From positions 62,001-126,000 of the forward strand of contig JAFRPY010000008.1 in NCBI GenBank assembly GCA_017428925.1: a DNA stretch of 64,000 nucleotides. The letters run 5' to 3'. This DNA comes from Prevotella sp. (GTDB lineage Bacteria > Bacteroidota > Bacteroidia > Bacteroidales > Bacteroidaceae). The notes below the pieces were generated by a model. That model saw only the letters and a program-made list of their open reading frames with translations, made no database searches and was not told the DNA's origin. Made by a program: the position numbers and the translations under genes. Positions 16,762-24,922 of the stretch are shown here, in pieces. The first letter of the stretch is position 1. The number at the start of each line of letters is the position of its first letter.

Positions 16762-18264
16762 ATGAGTGACAGATTGTTTATTTTCGACACAACGCTCCGC
16801 GACGGAGAACAGGTTCCGGGATGCCAGTTGAATACCGTTGAGAAGATTCAGGTGGCCAAGCAGCTTGAACAGTTGGGAGTGGATGTTATTGAAGCAGGAT
16901 TTCCAATTTCAAGTCCGGGCGACTTCAATTCGGTTATCGAGATTTCGAAGGCGGTAACGTGGCCCACTATTTGTGCGCTGACACGTGCCGTTGAGAAAGA
17001 TATCGACGTGGCTGCCGAGTCGCTTGAGTATGCCAAGCGCAAACGAATCCATACGGGTATCGGCACGAGTGACTCGCACATTCAATTCAAGTTTAACTCC
17101 ACTCGAGAGGAAATAATCGAACGGGCCGTTGCTGCCGTGAAGTATGCCAAGAAGTATGTGGAAGATGTTGAATTCTATGCCGAGGATGCAGGTCGTACCG
17201 ACAACGAATACCTGGCCCGTGTGATTGAGGCCGTTATCAAGGCTGGTGCAACCGTCTGTAACATTCCTGATACGACGGGTTATTGTCTGCCGTCTGAGTA
17301 CGGTGAGAAAATCAAGTACCTGATGGAGCATGTTGACGGGCTGTCGTCGGGCAAGGCCATTCTCTCTACCCATTGTCACAACGATTTGGGCATGGCCACG
17401 GCCAACACGATGAGCGGCATACTGAACGGAGCCCGCCAGGTGGAGGTCACCATCAACGGAATCGGCGAGCGTGCCGGTAACACTTCGCTCGAAGAGATTG
17501 CCATGATATTGAAGTGCCATAAGCATCTTGGTATTGATACGAATATCAACACCACGAAGATTTATCCTACAAGCCGTATGGTAAGTTCGCTGATGAACAT
17601 GCCGGTACAGCCTAACAAGGCCGTTGTGGGACGTAATGCCTTTGCCCACTCAAGTGGTATCCATCAGGACGGCGTGCTGAAGAATGTGCAGACATACGAG
17701 ATTATGGACCCGAAGGATGTGGGACTCAACGATAACTCTATCGTGCTGACGGCCCGAAGCGGACGTGCGGCCTTGAAGCATCGGCTGGAAGAACTCGGCG
17801 TGAAGATTGAAGACGAGAAGAAGGTGGATGCCATCTACCAGAAGTTCCTCGCCTTGGCCGACCGCAAGAAGGAGGTAAACGACGAAGACATCCTGACGCT
17901 GGCCGGTGCCGATAGCGCAGAGAACCATGCCGTAAGACTGGATTTCCTGCAGGTAACTACCGGAATGGGCGTGAGAAGCGTAGCCTCTATCGGGCTTGAC
18001 ATCAGCGGACAGAAGTTTGAGGCTGCCGCCACGGGCAATGGTCCTGTTGATGCAGCCATCAAGGGACTGAAGAAAATCATCATGAAACAGATGACGCTGA
18101 AGGAGTTCACCATACAGGCCATCTCGAAGGGTTCCGACGATATGGGTAAGGTTCACATGCAGGTGGAGTATAACGGCAACCTGTATTATGGCTTTGGAGC
18201 AAATACCGACATCGTGACAGCTTCCGTGGAAGCCTATATCGACTGTATCAATAAGTTTAAATAA
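16762..18264 (+). CDS. leuA: 2-Isopropylmalate synthase
   Basis: Condenses acetyl-CoA with 2-oxoisovalerate, the first committed step of leucine synthesis. The 500-residue protein has the HMGL-like TIM barrel with [13 protein letters not shown] at residues 8-20 and the metal-binding HCHND at 204-208, the NGIGERAGN motif, and a C-terminal LeuA allosteric domain (about 370-500) where leucine normally binds. A TTG at 16747 could extend the frame by five codons, but the ATG at 16762 matches the family start [11 protein letters not shown]. It is the first structural gene of leuA-leuC-leuD-cimA-like-leuB, behind an attenuator. Confidence 0.96.
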   Translation: MSDRLFIFDTTLRDGEQVPGCQLNTVEKIQVAKQLEQLGVDVIEAGFPISSPGDFNSVIEISKAVTWPTICALTRAVEKDIDVAAESLEYAKRKRIHTGIGTSDSHIQFKFNSTREEIIERAVAAVKYAKKYVEDVEFYAEDAGRTDNEYLARVIEAVIKAGATVCNIPDTTGYCLPSEYGEKIKYLMEHVDGLSSGKAILSTHCHNDLGMATANTMSGILNGARQVEVTINGIGERAGNTSLEEIAMILKCHKHLGIDTNINTTKIYPTSRMVSSLMNMPVQPNKAVVGRNAFAHSSGIHQDGVLKNVQTYEIMDPKDVGLNDNSIVLTARSGRAALKHRLEELGVKIEDEKKVDAIYQKFLALADRKKEVNDEDILTLAGADSAENHAVRLDFLQVTTGMGVRSVASIGLDISGQKFEAAATGNGPVDAAIKGLKKIIMKQMTLKEFTIQAISKGSDDMGKVHMQVEYNGNLYYGFGANTDIVTASVEAYIDCINKFK

Positions 18265-18284
18265 TTGAGAAAACAACAAGGATT

Positions 18285-19679
18285 ATGAATACGCTTTTCG
18301 ACAAGATTTGGGACAAGCACGTCGTGCAGATTGTGGAAGATGGTCCCACACAACTATACATCGACCGCCTCTATTGTCATGAAGTGACTTCCCCGCAGGC
18401 CTTCGATGGAATGCGTGAGAGAGGGTTACGATGTTTCCGCCCGAAGCAGATATTCTGTATGCCCGACCATAATACACCTACTCACGATCAGGACAAGCCT
18501 ATCGAAGACCCGGTTTCGAAAAAGCAGGTGGATACCCTATCGAAGAATGCGAAGGAGTTTGGACTGACTCATTACGGCATGATGGACAAGTCGAACGGCA
18601 TCATCCATGTGGTGGGGCCCGAGAAAGGATTGTCGTTGCCGGGCATGACCATCGTTTGTGGCGACTCACACACTTCGACTCATGGGGCTATGGGTGCTGT
18701 GGCCTTTGGCATAGGAACTTCCGAGGTGGAGATGGTGCTGGCTTCGCAATGTATTCTCCAGCAGAAGCCCAAGTCGATGCGCATCAGCATTAATGGCAAG
18801 CTGCAGAAAGGAGTGACGCCCAAAGACGTGGCACTTTATCTGATGTCAAAGCTGACCACAAGCGGAGCCACAGGTTATTTCGTGGAATATGCCGGAGACG
18901 TTGTTAAGGACATGACGATGGAAGGACGCCTGACGCTTTGCAACCTTTCTATCGAAATGGGTGCACGCGGTGGTTTTATTGCTCCCGATGAGACAACCTT
19001 TAATTATATAAAAGGTAGGGAGTTCGCCCCGAAAGGTGAGGACTGGGACAAGGCCGTCAGTTATTGGAAGACGCTGAAGAGTGGGGAAGACGCTGTGTTC
19101 GACAAGGAACTCACCTTTGATGCTGCAGATATCGAACCGCGTATCACCTATGGAACAAATCCCGGCATGGGTATCGGTATTACCGAGTGTGTTCCGGCTT
19201 TAGACGCGATTGAAGAGACGGCAAAGGCTGGATTCATGAAGGCGCTCAATTATATGGGTTTCAAACCCGGCCAGAAACTTCTTGGTCATCCAATAGATTA
19301 TGTTTTCCTCGGAGCATGCACCAACGGTCGAATAGAAGACTTCCGTGCCTTTGCCTCGATTGTTGAGGGCAAGCAAAAGGCTGATAATGTGGTAGCATGG
19401 CTGGTTCCCGGTTCGTGGGCTGTCGACCACCAGATTCGTGAGGAAGGCATTGACAAGATTCTTGAGGCCGCTGGATTCCAGATTCGTCAGCCAGGATGCT
19501 CAGCTTGTCTGGCCATGAACGACGACAAGATACCGGCTGGCAAATATTCGGTAAGCACCAGTAACCGCAACTTTGAAGGCCGGCAGGGCCCTGGTGCTCG
19601 TACCATTCTCGCCTCTCCGTTGGTTGCTGCTGCAGCCGCTATTACGGGTAAAATAACCGACCCCAGAGTGTTTATCTAA
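18285..19679 (+). CDS. leuC: 3-Isopropylmalate dehydratase, large subunit
   Basis: The Fe-S subunit of isopropylmalate isomerase, an aconitase relative working with LeuD. The 464-residue protein has the aconitase signatures, and the three cluster-binding cysteines are Cys345 (GACTNGR), Cys405 and Cys408 (CSACLAMN). [13 protein letters not shown] near residue 130 is the second family signature. The start is ATG at 18285, 20 bp after leuA. It shares the operon and the upstream attenuator. Confidence 0.97.
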   Translation: MNTLFDKIWDKHVVQIVEDGPTQLYIDRLYCHEVTSPQAFDGMRERGLRCFRPKQIFCMPDHNTPTHDQDKPIEDPVSKKQVDTLSKNAKEFGLTHYGMMDKSNGIIHVVGPEKGLSLPGMTIVCGDSHTSTHGAMGAVAFGIGTSEVEMVLASQCILQQKPKSMRISINGKLQKGVTPKDVALYLMSKLTTSGATGYFVEYAGDVVKDMTMEGRLTLCNLSIEMGARGGFIAPDETTFNYIKGREFAPKGEDWDKAVSYWKTLKSGEDAVFDKELTFDAADIEPRITYGTNPGMGIGITECVPALDAIEETAKAGFMKALNYMGFKPGQKLLGHPIDYVFLGACTNGRIEDFRAFASIVEGKQKADNVVAWLVPGSWAVDHQIREEGIDKILEAAGFQIRQPGCSACLAMNDDKIPAGKYSVSTSNRNFEGRQGPGARTILASPLVAAAAAITGKITDPRVFI

Positions 19680-19689
19680 GAATAATGAT

Positions 19690-20289
19690 ATGAAACAGAA
19701 ATTCAATATTATCACATCCACTTGTGTCCCCCTGCCGTTGGAAAACGTGGATACAGACCAGATTATTCCCGCTCGTTTCCTGAAGGCTACAACCCGCGAG
19801 GAAAGTTTCTTCGGCGATAACCTCTTCCGCGACTGGCGGTATAATCCGGATGGTAGCCTTAACAAGGACTTTGTACTCAATAACCCTACGTATGGAGGGT
19901 GTATACTCGTGGCTGGCAAGAACTTCGGTTCGGGTTCCAGTCGTGAGCATGCCGCATGGGCAATCGCCGGATATGGTTTTCGTGTGGTCATCAGTTCCTT
20001 TTTTGCCGACATTCATAAAAACAACGAGCTGAATAACTTCGTGCTTCCTGTTGTTGTAAGCGAGGCTTTCCTAGCCGAACTTTTCCAGAGTATCAAGGAA
20101 AATCCGAAAATGGAAGTTGAAGTGGACCTGCCTAAACAGACCGTTACCAACAAAGTTACGGGCAATAGAGAGCATTTTGAGATAAATGGCTACAAGAAAC
20201 ATTGCCTTATCAACGGGCTCGATGATATCGACTTTTTAGTGCAGAATCAAGAAAAGACCGAAACTTGGGAGAAGGAAAATGGGAAATAA
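19690..20289 (+). CDS. leuD: 3-Isopropylmalate dehydratase, small subunit
   Basis: The swivel-domain partner of LeuC. The 199-residue protein has LENVDTDQIIPARFLK near residue 18 and the substrate-loop GKNFGSGSSREHAAWA near 76, both diagnostic. It starts 10 bp after leuC and overlaps the next gene by 11 bp (20279-20289), indicating translational coupling. Length is normal for the family. Confidence 0.97.
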   Translation: MKQKFNIITSTCVPLPLENVDTDQIIPARFLKATTREESFFGDNLFRDWRYNPDGSLNKDFVLNNPTYGGCILVAGKNFGSGSSREHAAWAIAGYGFRVVISSFFADIHKNNELNNFVLPVVVSEAFLAELFQSIKENPKMEVEVDLPKQTVTNKVTGNREHFEINGYKKHCLINGLDDIDFLVQNQEKTETWEKENGK

Positions 20290-21853
20290 TGATAAGCTGA
20301 GAAACGAGATTCCGAGCGTGAAACAGCGTAATATTGAGATCATGGACTGTACATTGCGTGACGGAGAGCAGACTTCAGGCGTCAGTTTTCTGCCTCACGA
20401 GAAATTAGTCATAGCCCGGATGCTGTTGCGTGACCTTAATGTCGACCGTATCGAGGTAGCATCGGCTCGTGTTTCTGAAGGCGAGAAAGAGGCGGTGAAG
20501 ATGATTTGCCGCTATGCTCGCCAGAATGGTATGGCTGAGCGCGTGGAGGTTCTTGGTTTTGTTGACGGAAATCTCTCTATCGACTGGATTCTTGAGTGTG
20601 GTGGACAGGTGATTAATCTGTTGGCTAAAGGTTCTGAGAGACATTGCCTCGGACAGCTTCACAAGAGCGTCGAAGAACATATTGAAGACATCCGCCAGAC
20701 TGTGCTTTATGCCAACGAGAAGGGTATGGCTGTTAATGTCTATCTCGAAGATTGGAGCAACGGCATGAAAGATTCTCCCGAATATGTCTATAAGATGCTC
20801 GATGCGCTTATGGAAATGAATATCAAGCGTTTCATGCTTCCCGACACATTAGGTATCTTGAACCCTTTGCAAGTAATTGAATATATGCGCAAGATGCAAA
20901 AGCGTTATCCTGGCGCACATTTCGACTTCCATGCCCACAACGATTACGATTTGGCTGTGAGCAATTCGCTGGCAGCCGTGCTTAGCGGATGTAAGGGGTT
21001 GCATGTTACGGTTAACGGACTTGGTGAGCGTTGTGGTAATGCGCCGTTGTCGAGTGTTCAGGTTATTCTGAAAGACCAGTTTCATGCGAAGACCAATATT
21101 CACGAGGATAAGTTGAATGCGATTTCACGCTTGGTGGAAGGATATAGCGGTATAGCGATTGCTCCGAACCAGCCCGTTATAGGGGAGAATGTATTTACGC
21201 AGGTGGCTGGTGTGCATGCCGACGGTGACGACAAGGCTGGTTTGTACATGAACCAGTTGAAGCCTGAGCGTTTTGGCCGTAAGCGCGAGTATGCTTTGGG
21301 AAAGAACAGCGGAAGGGCCAATATTTCGAAGAACCTGAAGGAGTTGGGACTGGAACTTACTCCCGAGCAAACCAGAAAGGTGACGAAACGAATAACAGAA
21401 CTCGGCGACCGCAAGGAGATTGTTACCCAAGAAGACCTTCCGTTTATTGTTTCGGATGTGCTCAAGCACGATGCACCAGAGGATAAGGTCAAGCTTATCA
21501 GTTATGTGGTTTCAACGGCTTATGGCCTGAAGCCGGGAGCTAATGTCAGGGTTGAAATCAACGGCCAGCAGTATGAGGCAGGTGCCACGGGTGACGGTCA
21601 GTATGATGCTTTCGTAAAAGCTCTTCGCTTTATCTATCGCAAATACCTGGGCCGTACCTTCCCTTTGCTTGCCAACTATGCTGTTACCATTCCGCCCGGT
21701 GGTCGTACGGATGCTCTTGTGCAAACGGTGATTACTTGGCATGATGAAGGCCGGCTGTTACGTACCCGAGGCTTGGATGCCGACCAGACAGAAGCAGCTA
21801 TCAAGGCTACGTTCAAGATGCTTAACATTATCGAGGAGAGAATGCAAACATGA
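20279..21853 (+). CDS. Citramalate synthase-like / second isopropylmalate synthase-family enzyme
   Basis: A 524-residue HMGL-family acyltransferase: MDCTLRDGEQTSGVSF near residue 22, metal-binding HAHND at 218-222, NGLGERCGN, and a C-terminal LeuA-type regulatory domain (about 390-515). It is only distantly like leuA in the same operon. In this position the likely reaction is acetyl-CoA plus pyruvate to (R)-citramalate, the threonine-independent entry to isoleucine, using LeuCD and LeuB for the next steps. The Ile-rich leader peptide supports this. Homocitrate or a second isopropylmalate synthase are alternatives, because the specificity residues were not resolved. It overlaps leuD by 11 bp. 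Confidence 0.85.
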   Translation: MGNNDKLRNEIPSVKQRNIEIMDCTLRDGEQTSGVSFLPHEKLVIARMLLRDLNVDRIEVASARVSEGEKEAVKMICRYARQNGMAERVEVLGFVDGNLSIDWILECGGQVINLLAKGSERHCLGQLHKSVEEHIEDIRQTVLYANEKGMAVNVYLEDWSNGMKDSPEYVYKMLDALMEMNIKRFMLPDTLGILNPLQVIEYMRKMQKRYPGAHFDFHAHNDYDLAVSNSLAAVLSGCKGLHVTVNGLGERCGNAPLSSVQVILKDQFHAKTNIHEDKLNAISRLVEGYSGIAIAPNQPVIGENVFTQVAGVHADGDDKAGLYMNQLKPERFGRKREYALGKNSGRANISKNLKELGLELTPEQTRKVTKRITELGDRKEIVTQEDLPFIVSDVLKHDAPEDKVKLISYVVSTAYGLKPGANVRVEINGQQYEAGATGDGQYDAFVKALRFIYRKYLGRTFPLLANYAVTIPPGGRTDALVQTVITWHDEGRLLRTRGLDADQTEAAIKATFKMLNIIEERMQT

Positions 21854-21917
21854 TTTACATTTATATTAAATAATGTGTAAATTCGTAGGGCATTTCTTTT
21901 GTCTCGTTTATTTTTCG

Positions 21918-21925
21918 TAGTTTTG
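21918..21925 (+). promoter_or_regulatory. Possible internal promoter before leuB (-7 element)
   Basis: TAGTTTTG lies 45 bp before leuB. The nearest TTTG (21898-21901) is only 16 bp upstream, shorter than the 19-20 bp seen at the other promoters here, so it may be weak. Confidence 0.35.
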
Positions 21926-21970
21926 CCCTGCATTTATTAGATAGAACAAAAAAGAAATATAGTAGATGTT

Positions 21971-23032
21971 ATGAATTTGAAAATTGCTGTTTTGGCTGGT
22001 GACGGTATAGGTCCCGAGGTTATGGAACAAGGAGTGGCCGTATTGTCGGCTGTTGCCGAGAAGTTTGGACATGAAGTGAGTTACCAGGAGGCCATCTGCG
22101 GGGCGCATGCCATTGATGAGGTTGGCGACCCATTCCCCGAAGAGACCTTCAAGATTTGCCAGGAGTCTGATGCTGTGCTCTTTGCTTCGGTGGGTGATCC
22201 TAAATATGATAATGACCCTACTGCAAAGGTGCGCCCTGAGCAGGGATTGTTGGCCATGCGCAAGAAACTGGGATTGTTTGCGAACATTCGTCCCGTTCAG
22301 ACTTTCAAGTGCCTGTTTCATAAGAGTCCGTTGAAAGACGAACTTATCGAGGGTGCAGATTTCGTCTGTATTCGTGAACTGACTGGAGGAATGTATTTTG
22401 GTGAGAAGTATCAGGATGACGACAAGGCATTCGACACCAATTATTATACCCGTCCAGAAGTGGAGCGCATATTGAAGGTTGCCTATGACTACGCCCGGAA
22501 ACGCAAGAACCATGTGACGGTGGTTGACAAGGCCAACGTGCTGGCCAGCAGTCGTCTGTGGCGCCAGGTTGCCAGAGAGATGGCTCCCCAATATCCAGAT
22601 GTGGTGACCGATTATATGTTTGTGGATAATGCTGCCATGAAGATGCTGACCGATCCCAAGTTCTTTGATGTGATGGTGACCGAGAATACTTTCGGCGACA
22701 TTCTTACCGACGAGGGTTCGTGCATCAGCGGTTCGATGGGCTTGCTACCTTCCGCTTCAACAGGTGAGAGTACTCCGGTATTTGAACCCATCCACGGCTC
22801 ATGGCCACAGGCTAAGGGACTGAACATTGCCAATCCGTTGGCTCAGATACTTTCTGTTGCCATGCTATTCGAATACTTCGGTCTGAATGAAGAAGGGGAG
22901 CTCATCAGGAAAGCTGTTGATGCTTCGCTCGATGCTAATGTGCGCACACCCGAAATTCAAGTGGAAGGTGGTGCGAAGTATGGAACTAATGAAGTTGGCG
23001 AATGGATTGTCAACTACATCAGAAAAGCGTAA
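21971..23032 (+). CDS. leuB: 3-Isopropylmalate dehydrogenase
   Basis: NAD-dependent oxidative decarboxylation of 3-isopropylmalate to 2-oxoisocaproate. It probably also handles 3-methylmalate on the citramalate route. The 353-residue protein has [14 protein letters not shown] near the N-terminus, [11 protein letters not shown] near 135, and the metal- and substrate-binding [21 protein letters not shown] segment near 235, ending with the NAD-site EPIHGSWP region. It lies 117 bp after the citramalate-synthase-like gene, with a possible weak promoter in between. Length and motifs are normal. Confidence 0.96.
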   Translation: MNLKIAVLAGDGIGPEVMEQGVAVLSAVAEKFGHEVSYQEAICGAHAIDEVGDPFPEETFKICQESDAVLFASVGDPKYDNDPTAKVRPEQGLLAMRKKLGLFANIRPVQTFKCLFHKSPLKDELIEGADFVCIRELTGGMYFGEKYQDDDKAFDTNYYTRPEVERILKVAYDYARKRKNHVTVVDKANVLASSRLWRQVAREMAPQYPDVVTDYMFVDNAAMKMLTDPKFFDVMVTENTFGDILTDEGSCISGSMGLLPSASTGESTPVFEPIHGSWPQAKGLNIANPLAQILSVAMLFEYFGLNEEGELIRKAVDASLDANVRTPEIQVEGGAKYGTNEVGEWIVNYIRKA

Positions 23033-23049
23033 ATTAAAGAAATGGGAGA

Positions 23050-23763
23050 ATGAGAAATCTTGTTATTCATATTGTTAGTGTAAACAAACGGATGCTGATG
23101 CTTTCGTTATTGGTTTCTCATTTTCTCATCTTTTCTTTTGGCCAATCGCGCGAACAGCTTCGTGACGAACTTAAGGAAGCTGCCGAGGCGCTTTCCTTCT
23201 TTCCCGATTCCCTTGACTTGCGCTTGAAGAAGGCGGCGTTGAACATGCAGCTGGAACAATGGGAGTATGCGAAGGACGAATACGACTATGTGATTCGTCG
23301 CGACCCCAATAATGTTGCGGGACTATATTATCGGGCATACGCTAATGAGAAATTGGGCCGTCTGAGTTTTGCCAGAGCAGATTACGAGGCTGTTCTCAGG
23401 ATTGTCCCGACTCATTTCGAAGCACGCTTAGGATTGGCGCTTGTCAATCAAAAGGATAGGCATTTTACCGAGGCCATGGACCAGATTAACCAGCTTGTGG
23501 AATCAAATCCTGATAATGTGCTGGCTATTGTGGCCCGAGCCAACATGGAGCGTGAGCGGAAGTTGTATTCGCTTGCAGAATTCGATTTCACGAGAGCTAT
23601 GGAAATGGAACCCGACAATACAGACCATCTGCTGAATCGTGCAGATGTTCGTTTGCTAATGGGAAATTACGAGGAAGCTCGTAGTGATCTTGACCTTTTA
23701 GTCAAGAAAGGCATCGTGAAAGGGTCGCTGAAAGGATTCTACGACCGCCTGAAAAAGAAATAG
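23050..23763 (+). CDS. Tetratricopeptide repeat protein, exported
   Basis: A 237-residue protein with an N-terminal signal peptide and about five TPR units, from roughly residue 50 to 220. Recognisable helices include AALNMQLEQWEYAKDEYDYVIRR and the units around GLYYRAYANEKLGRLSFARADYE. No enzymatic domain is seen. It probably acts as a periplasmic protein-interaction scaffold; the partner is unknown. The ATG at 23050 is used. The Met at residue 15 (23092) would give a more typical signal peptide (MLMLSLLVSHFLIFSFGQ) and is a credible alternative. It starts 17 bp after leuB and ends 6 bp before the convergent mltG stop, so it may ride on the leu operon. Confidence 0.85.
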   Translation: MRNLVIHIVSVNKRMLMLSLLVSHFLIFSFGQSREQLRDELKEAAEALSFFPDSLDLRLKKAALNMQLEQWEYAKDEYDYVIRRDPNNVAGLYYRAYANEKLGRLSFARADYEAVLRIVPTHFEARLGLALVNQKDRHFTEAMDQINQLVESNPDNVLAIVARANMERERKLYSLAEFDFTRAMEMEPDNTDHLLNRADVRLLMGNYEEARSDLDLLVKKGIVKGSLKGFYDRLKKK

Positions 23764-23769
23764 TCCTTT

Positions 23770-24792
23770 TTACTTTATTCCCCGTTTGTTGAGCGCGGCA
23801 GAATATTTTGCGGCATTGACAAGATGTTCTTGATAGGTGCGGGCGAAGTTATGGGTACCGCTGAAATCTTCTTTGGCGCACATGTAGAGATAGTCGTGAT
23901 GAACCATGTTGAGTACGGCATCAATACCCGCAATTGATGCAACGCGGATGGGGCCCGGGGGAAGTCCTATGTTCCGATAGGTGTTATAAGGACTATTCAC
24001 GAAAAGCATGTTGTTATAGATGCGCCGAAGTGAGAAGTCTCCGATAGCAAACTTTACCGTGGGGTCAGCCTGAAGCGGCATGTCGGATTGCAGGCGATTA
24101 TAGTACATGCCTGCAATCATGGGCTTTTCGTCGTCGTTAGATGTCTCTTCGTCGATGATACTTGCCAGCGTGGTTACCTCGATGGGAGTCATCTTCAGGG
24201 CTTCAGCCTTCTTCATTCTATCCGTATTCCAGAACTTCTTGCATTCTTTCTGCATGCGGTCGAGCAGGGCAGAGGGCGTTACGTTCCAGTAAATGTCGTA
24301 AGTATTCGGCACAAACATGCTGATGATGGTTTCCGGCGAATAGCCATACTTCTGGCAAACGGCTGAATCCTTAAGTACCGCTGACAGTTCAAGGCTGTCA
24401 AGCATCAGCTTCTGGGAAAGTGCAGCAGACAGCTTGTCGATGGTTCTTGGTGTGGGTACGGTAAGGTTGAGCGGCTCCTGCAATCCGTTTTTGATGTGGC
24501 GGAAAGCCATAAATGCACCTTCAGAGGGCGCAATGGCATAGCGGCCTGTGCGCACTTTCTGGTCGTAGTTAAAGTGGCGGGCCAGCGTTTGGAAGGCAAA
24601 GAGACCATGATCAGAACTGATGTCACGCAGTTTCGTGAAGACAGAATCTGCGTTGTCGTCGGTATCAATATATAGATATTGTTTGTCTGGTCTTCCGGTC
24701 ATGGAAGAGAAAAAGAAGTAATAGATGCAAACTGCAATAATCAGTAAGCATACAAGTGCCGGTATAACATATTTTCGTTCTGTGACTTTCAT
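23770..24792 (-). CDS. mltG: Endolytic murein transglycosylase MltG (YceG-like)
   Basis: An inner-membrane lytic transglycosylase that cuts nascent glycan strands. The 340-residue protein has an N-terminal membrane helix (about residues 8-30), a LysM-like segment, and the YceG domain with LASIIDEET near 209-217, MIAGMYYNRL and LQADPTVKFA. In E. coli the catalytic Glu is the residue after LASIV. The aligned position here is Asp214, with Glu215 and Glu216 following. The chemistry may be preserved by a neighbouring Glu, or the substitution may be a lineage trait. It is convergent with the TPR gene and divergent from the amylomaltase gene. Confidence 0.9.
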   Translation of the reverse strand: MKVTERKYVIPALVCLLIIAVCIYYFFFSSMTGRPDKQYLYIDTDDNADSVFTKLRDISSDHGLFAFQTLARHFNYDQKVRTGRYAIAPSEGAFMAFRHIKNGLQEPLNLTVPTPRTIDKLSAALSQKLMLDSLELSAVLKDSAVCQKYGYSPETIISMFVPNTYDIYWNVTPSALLDRMQKECKKFWNTDRMKKAEALKMTPIEVTTLASIIDEETSNDDEKPMIAGMYYNRLQSDMPLQADPTVKFAIGDFSLRRIYNNMLFVNSPYNTYRNIGLPPGPIRVASIAGIDAVLNMVHHDYLYMCAKEDFSGTHNFARTYQEHLVNAAKYSAALNKRGIK

Positions 24793-24818
24793 GTTTCATC
24801 TGTTTTGTTTACCCGTTG

Positions 24819-24826
24819 CAAAGTTA
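24819..24826 (-). promoter_or_regulatory. -7 element of mltG
   Basis: Plus-strand CAAAGTTA reads TAACTTTG on the minus strand, 26 bp upstream of the mltG ATG. No TTTG is seen at the expected -33 position. Confidence 0.5.
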
Positions 24827-24886
24827 CTAATTTTTTTTCTTCCATCATCCATTTATCGTCACTTTTCCAAAAAATTCTCCCCTTTA

Positions 24887-24918
24887 TTTGCTTTTGTCCT
24901 CACTAATTCGTAATTTTG
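24887..24918 (+). promoter_or_regulatory. Promoter of the amylomaltase gene (leaderless)
   Basis: TTTG at 24887-24890, a 20-bp spacer and TAATTTTG at 24911-24918. The predicted start (24922) is one base before the ATG at 24923. Confidence 0.75.
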
Positions 24919-24922
24919 CCAT

